A DNA stretch of 64,000 bases, from assembly GCA_900016675.1 (NCBI GenBank), contig LN483072.1, positions 640,052 to 704,051 of the forward strand, given 5' to 3'. Numbering within the stretch: the first letter of the stretch is position 1; the number at the start of each line of letters is the position of its first letter. Below, one piece after another: positions 40,396 through 47,556 of the stretch. The translations under genes were made by a program, and so were the position numbers. Under the pieces are notes generated by a model. The model saw only the letters and a list, made by a program, of their open reading frames with translations, was not told the origin of the DNA and searched no databases. Source of the stretch: Arthrobacter saudimassiliensis. Its GTDB lineage: Bacteria; Actinomycetota; Actinomycetes; Actinomycetales; Micrococcaceae.

Positions 40396-41682
40396 TCAGG
40401 TCCGCCGTTCGGCAAGCCACGCGGCCAGCAGGCCGCAGACGGTGAACACCAGGGTGGCGGCCAGGACGAGGAGCAGCGGGCCGGTCCAGCCGCCGGTGGC
40501 GGTGTGCAGCCATCCGGCCAGGGGCGGGGCTGCGGTGGCGGCGAGGTAGCCTCCGCCCTGGATGCGTGCTGAGGCGGACGCCGCGTCCGCGTCGCTGCGG
40601 GCAACGGCCGGGACGATGGAGAAGATCGCGGTAAAGCCGCCGCCCTGCGCGATGCCGCCGATCAACGACCACAGCAGGTACGCTCCGGGTGCGGCGAGCA
40701 GCCCGACGGGCAGGGCGATCCAGCAGGCGGCGACCACCGCCATCGGCACCTGGATCCTCGTCCGCCTCGCCAGCAGCGGCACCCCAAAGGCGCCGGCGAT
40801 GGCCGCGACCTGGAACAGGGACGCCGCGGCGCTGGCCGCACCCGCCCCCAGCCCGCGCTCCTCGGCCAGCAGGAGGGGCAGCCAGGTGGTGGTGGCGTAA
40901 TAGGAGGCGGACTGTCCGCAGAAGGTGAGGGTCAGCAGCACGGTGATCCGCAGGTTGCGGGCACCCGCCGCGCCGGCCGCTGCAGCTGCCGCGCCGGGCC
41001 CGTCGGAGGTGGACCGGGGATCGGAGGCCGCCGACGCCGCCGAGGCCTTCTCCGGGTGCGCCGGTTCGCGGGATCCGGCGGCCGCGGCGGACCGCCGGGA
41101 AGGCCTGCCCAGGATCAGCCAGTAGGCGAGTCCTGCGGCGGTCGCCACCGCGGAGGACGCGACGGCCCAGCGCCAGCCGACAAGCCCGGCCAGCAGCGGG
41201 GTGCCGAGCAGTGCGGCCATGGAACCCACGTTCATGGCCGCCGTGTAGGCACCTGTGGCCGCGGAGATCTGCCGGAACGGCACATCGCGGCGGATGATCA
41301 CCGGCACCACGATGTTGCCCACGGTAATGGCCGTTCCGATCAACACCGTCCCGGCCAGGACGAGGGCGGTGGGCCCCGCCGACCGCAGGGCCGTTCCGGC
41401 CAGCACGCCGGCCAGGCACAGGACGACGGCGGCCTCCGCGCCGAAGCCGCGGATGACCCGTGAGGCCAGCGGGGTGGCCAGGGCGAAGAGGAGCACCGGG
41501 ATCCCGGTGAGCAGGCCGGCGCCCGGCGCGGACAGCCCGGTGTCCGCCTGGATGTCGCTGATGACTGCGGTGGGCGCGACAATCGGGGTCCGCAGGCTCA
41601 GGGCCAGGATCACGATCCCGGTGAGCACCCATACCGACGACGGGCCCGGGCGGCGTAGGCGATGCGTGGCGGTCTCCTTCAT
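40396..41682 (-). CDS. CynX/NimT-family MFS transporter
   Basis: 428 residues with about twelve membrane segments. VLTGIVILALSLRTPIVAPTAVISDIQADTGLS in the first helix and loop is characteristic of the CynX/NimT (cyanate/nitroimidazole) group. An Ala/Ser-rich cytoplasmic loop (about 195-240) divides the two halves. The substrate is unknown. ATG 41682 gives a normal N-terminus but lacks a good ribosome site; the in-frame GTG at 41733 lies about ten bases after a TAACGT box (41751-41746), so a nearly leaderless start there is possible. It is convergent with the LacI gene. Confidence 0.82.
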   Translation of the reverse strand: MKETATHRLRRPGPSSVWVLTGIVILALSLRTPIVAPTAVISDIQADTGLSAPGAGLLTGIPVLLFALATPLASRVIRGFGAEAAVVLCLAGVLAGTALRSAGPTALVLAGTVLIGTAITVGNIVVPVIIRRDVPFRQISAATGAYTAAMNVGSMAALLGTPLLAGLVGWRWAVASSAVATAAGLAYWLILGRPSRRSAAAAGSREPAHPEKASAASAASDPRSTSDGPGAAAAAAGAAGARNLRITVLLTLTFCGQSASYYATTTWLPLLLAEERGLGAGAASAAASLFQVAAIAGAFGVPLLARRTRIQVPMAVVAACWIALPVGLLAAPGAYLLWSLIGGIAQGGGFTAIFSIVPAVARSDADAASASARIQGGGYLAATAAPPLAGWLHTATGGWTGPLLLVLAATLVFTVCGLLAAWLAERRT

Positions 41683-41833
41683 CTCGGCGCGCAGGCGTGC
41701 AGCCCGGGCTCGGCACCCTTGGGACAGAGGCACCGTGGAGTGGCTACGTTACTGGGATTGGACAGCCCTCGCTTGAATGTCGCCGGTGCCGGCCCGCTGC
41801 CGGATCAGGTGTGCGGAGGAAGAGCGAATACGA

Positions 41834-41870
41834 AAACCCCTCCTGACCATGCGTTGATCAGGAGGGGTTT
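41834..41870 (-). terminator. Terminator stranded from tRNA-Thr by the island
   Basis: 13-bp perfect stem: AAACCCCTCCTGA (41834-41846) and TCAGGAGGGGTTT (41858-41870). Read on the minus strand it is followed by TTTTCG. It sits just beyond the left 44-bp repeat, where the terminator of an uninterrupted tRNA-Thr gene would be; insertion has moved it about 4.5 kb from the tRNA. Confidence 0.8.
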
Positions 41871-41873
41871 GGT

Positions 41874-41917
41874 GGAGCCCCCTGCCGGATTCGAACCGGC
41901 GACCCCCTGTTTACAAG
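41874..41917. repeat. Left attachment site (44-bp copy of the tRNA-Thr 3' end)
   Basis: 44 bases identical to 46338-46381. They cover the 3' end, T-arm and part of the anticodon loop of tRNA-Thr. The identity stops abruptly on the island side (GAGAG here, ACAGG at the other end), as expected at an att core. Confidence 0.9.
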
Positions 41918-41963
41918 GAGAGTGACTAGGGTTGGAGAGGGTCCTTATGGTGCCGAGAGGTGC

Positions 41964-42549
41964 ATGACTCCGCTTTTGAGCCGGCGGGAAGCGTCCCGGC
42001 TGGTCCTCACCCGCCTCGCGTAGCACAAGATCACCGGGTTCGTGGACGCGCCAGGCCGGAACTGGGCGATGACGTCCTGCGCGGAGATGGCAGTGCGTAC
42101 CTCGACGGCGGAGGCGATGCTGCAGGGCCATACCGACCGGGTCCAGGAGCTCGGCGTGGACACCGTTGTCGTGTCGGACGCCCCGGAGGAGTGCAATATC
42201 TGCCGGCCCTTCGAAGGGAAGGTGCTGTCGATCAGTGGCGCCGACGTAGGGTAAGCGTCTCTCCGACGGTCCCCGCGTCATCGACTCGCTGGCCGGGGCC
42301 CGCAGGAAAGGCCTCTACCAAACCGGCGAAGGATACCGCAGACCCCGAGGGCGACCAGCTGCGGTAGAAGCAGCGGGCCTTTGAGCGGCGTGTGCCGGAG
42401 TTGAAGCGTGAGGCGGCGATCGCTGAGCAGTTAGACCCGCAGGCCGGGAAGCTCGCCCGGGCGAAACTTCGCGCCAAACAGCAAGAGTTCACTGCCTGCC
42501 GCGAAGACAACGACCGGAAGAATCTCAGCTACCGGACGAGCCTCCCCGC
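41964..42549 (+). pseudogene. Phage minor capsid protein remnant
   Basis: Fragments in two frames read like one phage minor capsid protein 2. First frame: LSRREASRLVLTRLA, in-frame TAG at 42021, HKITGFVDAPGRNWAMTSC and DTVVVSDAPEECNICRPFEGKVLS, to about 42250. Then a frameshift, and downstream QRAFERRVPELKREAAIAEQ, QAGKLARAKLRAKQQEF and SYRTSLPA. The ECNICRPFEGKVLS zinc-like segment is typical of the family. Because of stop and frameshift it cannot make a full protein. It shows that the element derives from, or captured, an actinophage. Confidence 0.75.
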
Positions 42550-42552
42550 ACG

Positions 42553-42816
42553 TCAGAGGTGGGCGAATCCGTCCGAGCGGCCGAAGCTGCCCTTCTCACC
42601 ATCAAGGTTGCTCGTGTCATCCATGTAACGCGTTCCCTTAACGTGGAGCCAGGCCGCCGAGCTGTACTCCTTCTCAACAGTGAGCTCGCCGTTCTCCTCC
42701 AGGCGGATGAGCTGTAAGACCCCGGCTTCAGTGATGAAGTATGAGAACTTGTCCTCCTCCAACGTGATGACCGGGTCATCGTCTGCGCCCTCGACAAGAT
42801 GGATGATTACGGCCAT
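42553..42816 (-). CDS. Small acidic hypothetical protein
   Basis: 87 residues, acidic, no signal peptide or membrane segment. Sequence features: VIIHLVEGADDDPVITLEED, YFITEAGVLQLIRLEENGEL and AWLHVKGTRYMDD, which suggest a small beta-rich fold. It is not recognised. ATG 42816 is preceded by GGGGGAAGC, the same translation start context as the island lipoprotein gene. Codon use is plausible for a real gene. Part of the decayed element. Confidence 0.55.
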   Translation of the reverse strand: MAVIIHLVEGADDDPVITLEEDKFSYFITEAGVLQLIRLEENGELTVEKEYSSAAWLHVKGTRYMDDTSNLDGEKGSFGRSDGFAHL

Positions 42817-43080
42817 GCTTCCCCCTCAGCTATTGTGACCGCCCTGTGCGGTCGATCACATCGAATCCTAATCGAACCCTGAACCGAAACCATGCCCGGC
42901 CCTGGGGCGGCTTTTCGAGGCCCACCCCTTGGAAGGAACCGTGAGCGAGAATCTCGAACGCAGAGACACTGGCCATGGCGTGCCAAGGTCGAAGGCAAGT
43001 GGGACGGCGAGGTACCGGTGGTGAAAGGCCAGCCCTTCACCGGTACCGTAGCCAAAACTGACTGAGTGAATGGAAGAAGC
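42817..43080. other. Spacer in the island; one possible 27-codon reading frame
   Basis: No gene can be supported with confidence. GTG 42941, with GGAAGG four bases upstream, opens a 27-codon frame ending at 43024. A different frame ending at the TGA just before 43066 has normal codon use over its last 25 codons (AKVEGKWDGEVPVVKGQPF), which looks like the tail of a lost gene. Divergent promoters for the flanking genes must lie here. Confidence 0.35.
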
Positions 43081-43269
43081 ATGGAGAGACTCCTAACCCT
43101 CGCCAAGGTCGCTCATCTGCTCGAGGTGTCGGTGAAAACCCTGGCCAACTGGCGATCGCTCGGCATCGGGCCCGAGTACGCGAAGCTCGGCGCGAACCGG
43201 ACCAGTCACGTCCGGTACCGTGCGGGCACGGTGCAGACCTACATTGAGGCGCTCGAATGTGTCCGCTGA
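43081..43269 (+). CDS. Excisionase-like helix-turn-helix protein
   Basis: 62 residues: LTLAKVAHLLEVSVKTLANWRSLGIGPEYAKLG is a MerR/excisionase-type winged helix (AlpA/HTH_17-like), followed by VRYRAGTVQTYIEALE. Such proteins bend att DNA for excision or regulate element genes. ATG 43081 follows GGAAG by five bases; GTG 43066 would add five residues. Its presence with tRNA att repeats fits an integrative element, but no integrase partner is left. Confidence 0.75.
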   Translation: MERLLTLAKVAHLLEVSVKTLANWRSLGIGPEYAKLGANRTSHVRYRAGTVQTYIEALECVR

Positions 43270-43370
43270 GACCAGGGTGTCCCCACATCCGACACCCTGG
43301 TGTTGCGGGCCCCGAGTTCCGTAGTGAAGAAAAGGGCGTGGGAACCGCCCTCGCCCCGGTTCCGGTGCTT

Positions 43371-43742
43371 TTAGTCCCGGAAGGATCCTCCGAGGGCCTC
43401 GCGCGCCGCCTCGGCCTCGTATTGAGGGGCTACGAGGGCCCAATTTGGGCCCTGAATCCAGCGTTCCCCAACTTCCAAAGGATTCTTGGCGAAGATCTCG
43501 TCTCGCTTCTCGTCGGAGGTGAACAACATCAGGACCGTGCGCTGTCCGCATTGGGTCTGGCCCCAGCCTGCATCAGAGAGGTCGGTATCGACGCGACGGC
43601 ACTCCACCACCCCATCCTGGCTTAGTGCGTCCTCGTAAGCGGCTGCGAAGTCGTTGAGGGACTGGTATTCGGCGTCTTTCTCCGGGGCACCGCATCCCGC
43701 GAGCGCCAGCACCGCGACGGCTAAGGCGACAGACTTCCTCAT
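43371..43742 (-). CDS. Small lipoprotein of the island
   Basis: 123 residues. The signal peptide MRKSVALAVAVLALAGC has a lipobox with Cys17. The mature part is about 100 residues with two further cysteines (VECRRVD and QTQCGQR), which could form a disulfide. No family recognised. ATG 43742 is preceded by GGGGGAAGC; the longer in-frame start at 43790 would bury the signal peptide. It could be a superinfection-exclusion-type surface protein, as small lipoproteins in phage-derived elements often are, but nothing in the sequence proves this. Confidence 0.65.
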   Translation of the reverse strand: MRKSVALAVAVLALAGCGAPEKDAEYQSLNDFAAAYEDALSQDGVVECRRVDTDLSDAGWGQTQCGQRTVLMLFTSDEKRDEIFAKNPLEVGERWIQGPNWALVAPQYEAEAAREALGGSFRD

Positions 43743-43838
43743 GCTTCCCCCACATTCGCAGCTTACGAGACCGGGACCAGTGTGCCACACACCGCCATCA
43801 GCAGCCGGCGGTTCATCTGGAGCGTCGGGCCGACTGGC

Positions 43839-44390
43839 CTAGGCGGTCAAGTAGCGGTAGACCGTGGCGCGGGAGATGCCGAGCATCTTGCCAATGTCCG
43901 TCGCGTTGATGCCCTTGGCCTTCAGCTCCTGAACTTTCTCGGCGGTGACGTCGTCCACCTTCCGGGGGCGGCCGCCTCTGCGGTTGTTTTCAGCGGCGGC
44001 GGCGAGGCCGGCCCGGGTGCGCTCGATGATGGTGTCCCGCTCGAGCTGGGCGAAGGCGGCCATGATGGTCAGCATGGCCTTTCCCATGGGGCCGGTGGTG
44101 TCGATCACCTCGGTGAGCGAGCGGAAGCCGACGCCGCGGGCTTCGAGCTCTTCGATGACTTCCAGGACGTGGCGGGTGTTGCAGCCGAGCCGGTCGAGCT
44201 TCCAAACGGTGAGCGTGTCGCCTTCCCGGAGGTGGTCGAGGACTGCGGCGAGTTGGAGGCGTTCAGTCTTGGATCCGATGACCCCTTTGTCGCTGAAGAT
44301 GCGCGCAGCGCCGGCTGCTTCGAGTGCGCTGACCTGCAGGTCGAGGTTCTGCTCTGTGGTGCTGACTCGTGCGTACCCGATCGTTACCAC
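43839..44390 (-). CDS. Serine recombinase (resolvase/invertase), probably inactive
   Basis: 183 residues. The catalytic domain carries IGYARVSTTEQNLDLQ with Arg8 and nucleophile Ser10, TVWKLDRLGCNT, and the E-helix RSLTEVIDTTGPMGKAMLTIMAAFAQLERD. The C-terminal Hin-like HTH is INATDIGKMLGISRATVYRYL. Three conserved positions differ: Ser to Ile in the V-S-G motif, Pro to Leu in R-P-x-L, and Arg to Cys in L-G-R, equivalent to catalytic Arg71 of gamma-delta resolvase. Each fits one base change. GTG 44390 follows GGGGGA by seven bases and gives family numbering; ATG 44420 is an alternative. Confidence 0.85.
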   Translation of the reverse strand: MVTIGYARVSTTEQNLDLQVSALEAAGAARIFSDKGVIGSKTERLQLAAVLDHLREGDTLTVWKLDRLGCNTRHVLEVIEELEARGVGFRSLTEVIDTTGPMGKAMLTIMAAFAQLERDTIIERTRAGLAAAAENNRRGGRPRKVDDVTAEKVQELKAKGINATDIGKMLGISRATVYRYLTA

Positions 44391-44578
44391 GTCCCATTCC
44401 CCCATGTCCCAAAATCCCATTGCGCTTGTGGGTTGCGAGACTACGGGTTATGGGACGGCATTGTAAGACTCGTTGCGCCTCGTGTTCTAAGGTGGGAACC
44501 ATTGCACTCCGTTGCCCGGCGTTGTCTCGCCGGACGATCGTTTTTGGGACGCGGCGCCGACCGAGGTAATGCCTGCAC

Positions 44579-44584
44579 TAAAGT
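44579..44584 (+). promoter_or_regulatory. -10 box of a probably leaderless DUF3800 transcript
   Basis: TAAAGT ends six bases before the GTG at 44591, placing the transcription start at the start codon. No Shine-Dalgarno sequence is present. No -35 box is evident. Confidence 0.5.
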
Positions 44585-44590
44585 CTCCGT

Positions 44591-45355
44591 GTGACCAACC
44601 TCTATGCCTACGTTGACGAGACCGGCGACCCGGGAGGATCGGCCGAGTCCAGTCCGGTGTTTGGCATGGCCGCATTGCTGGTTGACGACGTCGGTGCCGC
44701 CCAAGTCCAGGCTGCCGTGCAGAGGCTCCGCAGGGAGTTCAGCATTCCGGAGGGGACACCGCTCTCGTGGAAGCGGCATGTACGCACGCACGAAAAGCGG
44801 AAGTACGTCGCACAACAACTGGCTGCACTCATTGGTGTGAAAGTGATCTACGTCTACTGCCGTAAGTCCGATGTGACCCGCGGAACCTTCGTGCGGGATC
44901 GAGGGACTTTCTACAACTACATCGCCGGCAAGACGTACAAGGGCATCCTGTGGGCCGCCAATCACTGGGACAGCGAGCCCGCCAAGGTATGGACACGTTT
45001 TGGTCAGGTCATGGGGTTCGACCATCAGGCAACAACCAAGCCATATTTCGAAAGGGCCCTGTTTACAGACCGGAGAGTCCCTGCGCAGATCGAACAAGGC
45101 CTCAAGTGGGTTGCCGCACACACCTACGCGGAATCGCAGGCCGCAGATCTCTATGCCGGCTTCATCAAGGCGGCGACGTGGCCGGACGAATACGGAAACG
45201 TCGAAGGGCAGTATCTGCGGACCGTTTGGCATCAGATTCGGAACAGTGAAGTCTGTGCTGTTCCGTTGGGGCTGATGTCTGTGCCTGACAGCACCTTGGT
45301 GACTGCAAATGAATGGTTCCCCTGCGGGTCCTGCAGATACAACAGAGCCAGCTAG
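44591..45355 (+). CDS. DUF3800 domain protein
   Basis: 254 residues. The N-terminus LYAYVDETGDPGG carries the D-E-T/S-G motif of DUF3800, and acidic residues further on (ESQAADLYAGFIKAATWPDE) fit its conserved C-terminal Asp. The domain is thought to have an RNase H-like fold and is frequent in phages, islands and defence loci; its activity is not established. GTG 44591 appears leaderless. It is the longest intact cargo gene of the element and may be the reason the locus is retained. The C-terminus ends inside a 20-bp inverted repeat. Confidence 0.8.
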   Translation: MTNLYAYVDETGDPGGSAESSPVFGMAALLVDDVGAAQVQAAVQRLRREFSIPEGTPLSWKRHVRTHEKRKYVAQQLAALIGVKVIYVYCRKSDVTRGTFVRDRGTFYNYIAGKTYKGILWAANHWDSEPAKVWTRFGQVMGFDHQATTKPYFERALFTDRRVPAQIEQGLKWVAAHTYAESQAADLYAGFIKAATWPDEYGNVEGQYLRTVWHQIRNSEVCAVPLGLMSVPDSTLVTANEWFPCGSCRYNRAS

Positions 45356-45439
45356 CTATGGACCCCTCGGGGCCGATCCACTCAAGGAGTGCGATGTCAA
45401 CACCGCCAGTCACCCGAGCGGGTCCATAGCCAGCTGGCT
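45346..45439. repeat. 20-bp inverted repeats flanking 54 bases
   Basis: Arm 1 (45346-45365) and arm 2 (45420-45439) are reverse complements at 19 of 20 positions; the shared core is CTATGGACCC / GGGTCCATAG. Arm 2 also contains the perfect 12-base palindrome AGCCAGCTGGCT. Arm 1 covers the stop of the DUF3800 gene. It could be a large-loop terminator, a recombinase crossover pair or the ends of a lost insertion. Confidence 0.65.
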
Positions 45440-45852
45440 GTTATGAAGTGTTACACATCGACCCGGCGAAACCAAGAGTGTTTGGCCAGCCGTACGGTCG
45501 ACACCAACCCGTCTGGGCCCGCAGCGCCTTGGGCTAGCGGTGGTGAAATGCCGCCCGGATCCTCGCCGGGTGCTCAGGTCAATGCCCGAGGATGGCAGCC
45601 ACGCTGGCGGAGTGGCCGTAGGCACCCTGGCATAGGTCGCCCTGGCCGTTGATGTACGGCTGCGCGAAGTCCTGAGCCGCGTGCAGCCGTTCGCCGACGT
45701 GCTTGGCCCTGACGCCGTCCTCGAAGTCGCCGCGGCTACCTTGAGTGCCAACCACTGCGAGCCCGCATGTCGAGCGGCGCGTATCCCTGATAGGTTCGGG
45801 ATCCGGGACGGCTGTGGCCTTGTGACGTTCGAGTGTTTGGGCGTCTGGTCCG
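45440..45852. other. Decayed island DNA without an intact gene
   Basis: No convincing intact gene on either strand. On the minus strand one frame ending at 45579 has a plausible protein end (HVGERLHAAQDFAQPYING, then GAYGHSASVAAILGH), suggesting the tail of a lost gene that once lay downstream of the XRE regulator. Confidence 0.4.
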
Positions 45853-46268
45853 TCAGCATGCGGCTCCGGAGACCAGTTCCCCGCGTTCCTCCTTGCGCCT
45901 AGTGGCCCGGACGATTTCGCTGCGCGCGGACTGCAGTTCTCGTACCGCGAGGCGGCGCTGCCGGTTCTCTCGACGTTGCCTCTTTCGCTCGGTCCTTCGC
46001 GGAGGGAACTGCCCGCGAGACCTGCTGGGCACTGCTCCAGGGCGTCCCGTTCGCCGTCCGGGGCCAACACCCCTGCCAGCGCCTTGATAGCGCCCACAGT
46101 GGGTCTACGCTGGGCCCGCTCGGGTCTGCCCAGGTGATCCCCTTGATTACCGGCAACGCCTCCGAGGCGCTTCTGAGCCAGGCCTGCTGCCTTCCGCAGG
46201 GTGCGGAGCTCGGCACCGAATGGCTCGAGTTTCCGGCGTTCATCCTCCGGTTCACACGTTGCACTCAC
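45853..46268 (-). pseudogene. XRE-family regulator remnant, frameshifted
   Basis: The first frame reads FGAELRTLRKAAGLAQKRLGG, then RPERAQRRPTVGAIKALAGVLAP: a degenerate XRE/Cro helix-turn-helix (expected S-x-I-E-R-G-x-R-x-P). After about 80 codons the sensible sequence moves to another frame, a basic coiled coil with RQRRENRQRRLAVRELQSAR, ending at TGA 45855-45853. A frameshift near 45990 explains this. It was probably the control gene of the element. Confidence 0.6.
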
Positions 46269-46337
46269 AAAACCATTCTGAGGGCCTGAAAAAGACCCCT
46301 GCCGAAGCGGCGAAACGCTCTGACAAGGGCCTTTATC

Positions 46338-46381
46338 GGAGCCCCCTGCCGGATTCGAACCGGCGACCCCCTGTTTACAAG
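46338..46381. repeat. Right attachment site (44 bp) within tRNA-Thr
   Basis: Identical over 44 bases to 41874-41917. It covers the 3' end to the anticodon loop of tRNA-Thr plus two flanking bases, so integration restored the tRNA gene. Confidence 0.9.
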
Positions 46382-46413
46382 ACAGGTGCTCTGGCCAACT
46401 GAGCTAAGGAGGC
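46340..46413 (-). tRNA. tRNA-Thr (TGT), integration target
   Basis: 74 bases on the minus strand. Acceptor GCCTCCT pairs with AGGGGGC (one G-T), T-loop GGTTCGAATCC and anticodon loop CTTGTAA. Its 3' half comes from the integrated element. Downstream, island DNA offers a replacement hairpin (AAAGGCCC with GGGTCTTT, then TTTTTC) at about 46331-46290. Confidence 0.97.
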
Positions 46414-46467
46414 GGTGCCGGGACCAGGCCCGGCTGGGCTGGCTCAAGGCCAGCCCCTCAAGGGTAG

Positions 46468-46509
46468 CCGACGGCGGGGGCCCGGGGGAAACCGGGACCC
46501 CGCCGTCGG
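46468..46509 (-). terminator. Terminator of the DsbA-like gene
   Basis: 12-bp stem CCGACGGCGGGG (46468-46479) with its complement at 46498-46509; CCCGG/CCGGG pairs extend it inside. It starts 14 bases after the DsbA-like stop and separates that gene from tRNA-Thr on the same strand. Confidence 0.75.
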
Positions 46510-46522
46510 GCCCTGCAGTTTG

Positions 46523-47383
46523 CTACTCGGAGTCGGCGCCGCCGTTGCCGTCGATGGCAGCCTGGACGGTCTCGGTGAAGGCGTCCAGGTTCGCTTCGGT
46601 CCCGTTGACGTAGACAGTCGGGGTGCCCTGCACACCGTCGGCCTGGGCCAGCTCCGTGGTGTACTTCACGTACGTGCGGAAGCCGTCGTCCTTGATGCAG
46701 CTCTCGGCGCCTTCGGCGCCCACGGAGGCCGCCATGTCGGCCAGGCCCTGGTTGTCGACCTCGCCCTGCGCGTGCTGCGCGAAGATCGCCGCAGTGAAGT
46801 CCCAGTAGGACTCGGGGGCGGTGTCCGCCACGCAGGCGGCCGCGTTGGCGCCGCGCGAGGAGTAGTTCGTGGGCGAGTTCCGGTCCAGGAACGAGACCAG
46901 GCGGTACTCGTAGGTGATCTCCCCGGCGTCGAGCCACTGCGCGATCTGGTCGCCGTAGGCATCTTCGAAGGTGGCGCAGTGCACGCAGTTCACGTCCGCG
47001 TAGACCACGATCGGCACCGGCTCGCCCTCGGCGCCCGGCTCGACGCCGCGCGGCGGCTGGCCCTCTCCGGTGCCCTCGGGCAGGTTCTCGGTGTCCACCT
47101 CGCCGCCGTCGGTCGGTGCCAGGGAGGTGGTGGAGGTCAGCGTCACGCCGCCGTCCAGGTTGCCGTTGGCGGGAACCGGGCCGGCGGCCGGAATGGAGCG
47201 GTTCATGTTGCTGAACACCACGGCGAAGATCAGGGCAATGACCGCGACGACCGCTACCACGACGCCCCAGCGCACCAGCAGCTTGTTCCGCTTCTCCTTG
47301 CGCTGCTGTTCCTCGCGCAGGGCGCGGGCCTTCTCCCGTGCCTCCGCGGTCCGCTCAGCCTTGGTCGGCCTGGGATTGCTCAT
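46523..47383 (-). CDS. Membrane-anchored DsbA-like thioredoxin-fold protein
   Basis: 286 residues. A charged coiled N-terminus (1-35) and one membrane helix (about 38-57) anchor the protein with its domain outside. The thioredoxin fold starts at about 122 with VVYADVNCVHCATFE, where Cys133-VH-Cys136 is the active-site pair; GVQGTPTVYVNG near 255 is the cis-Pro loop. It is of the DsbA/thioredoxin_4 group common in actinobacteria, an extracytoplasmic thiol-disulfide oxidoreductase. No VKOR/DsbB gene is nearby. Confidence 0.88.
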   Translation of the reverse strand: MSNPRPTKAERTAEAREKARALREEQQRKEKRNKLLVRWGVVVAVVAVIALIFAVVFSNMNRSIPAAGPVPANGNLDGGVTLTSTTSLAPTDGGEVDTENLPEGTGEGQPPRGVEPGAEGEPVPIVVYADVNCVHCATFEDAYGDQIAQWLDAGEITYEYRLVSFLDRNSPTNYSSRGANAAACVADTAPESYWDFTAAIFAQHAQGEVDNQGLADMAASVGAEGAESCIKDDGFRTYVKYTTELAQADGVQGTPTVYVNGTEANLDAFTETVQAAIDGNGGADSE

Positions 47384-47556
47384 GTGTCCTCACGTCTCTC
47401 AGCGATAACCTTCCACCGGGCATGGTGGCAAAACTGCCTACAGTCTAGCTATCGCGGCTGGGGGTTCTTCCTTAGGCCTAACGCGCGTACCCCGCGCGCC
47501 GGTTCCCTCTTCGATAGAGTGGCGGTGAGACCCCCAGAAACAGAGGAGTGCTGATC

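Larger units (their letters stand above)
41874..46381. mobile_element. Decayed integrative element in tRNA-Thr(TGT)
   Basis: A 4.5-kb segment between 44-bp direct repeats of the tRNA-Thr 3' end. The intact tRNA is at the right; the left repeat is the displaced original end. Contents: broken phage minor capsid gene, a small acidic ORF, an excisionase-like HTH gene, a small lipoprotein gene, a serine recombinase with a lost catalytic arginine, a DUF3800 gene, a 20-bp inverted repeat and a broken XRE regulator. No tyrosine integrase remains, so it should not move alone. Gene density and codon use are poorer than in the flanks. Confidence 0.85.

Noticed and set aside
42392..42628. 78-codon frame as an independent gene
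   Set aside because: Its first two thirds are the C-terminal part of the broken capsid gene; the rest is antisense to the small acidic ORF.
46220..46402. Open frame ending with PDSNRRPPVYKTGALAN, and its partial copy at 41662-41925
   Set aside because: Both are translations across the tRNA-Thr gene or its att copy, not proteins.
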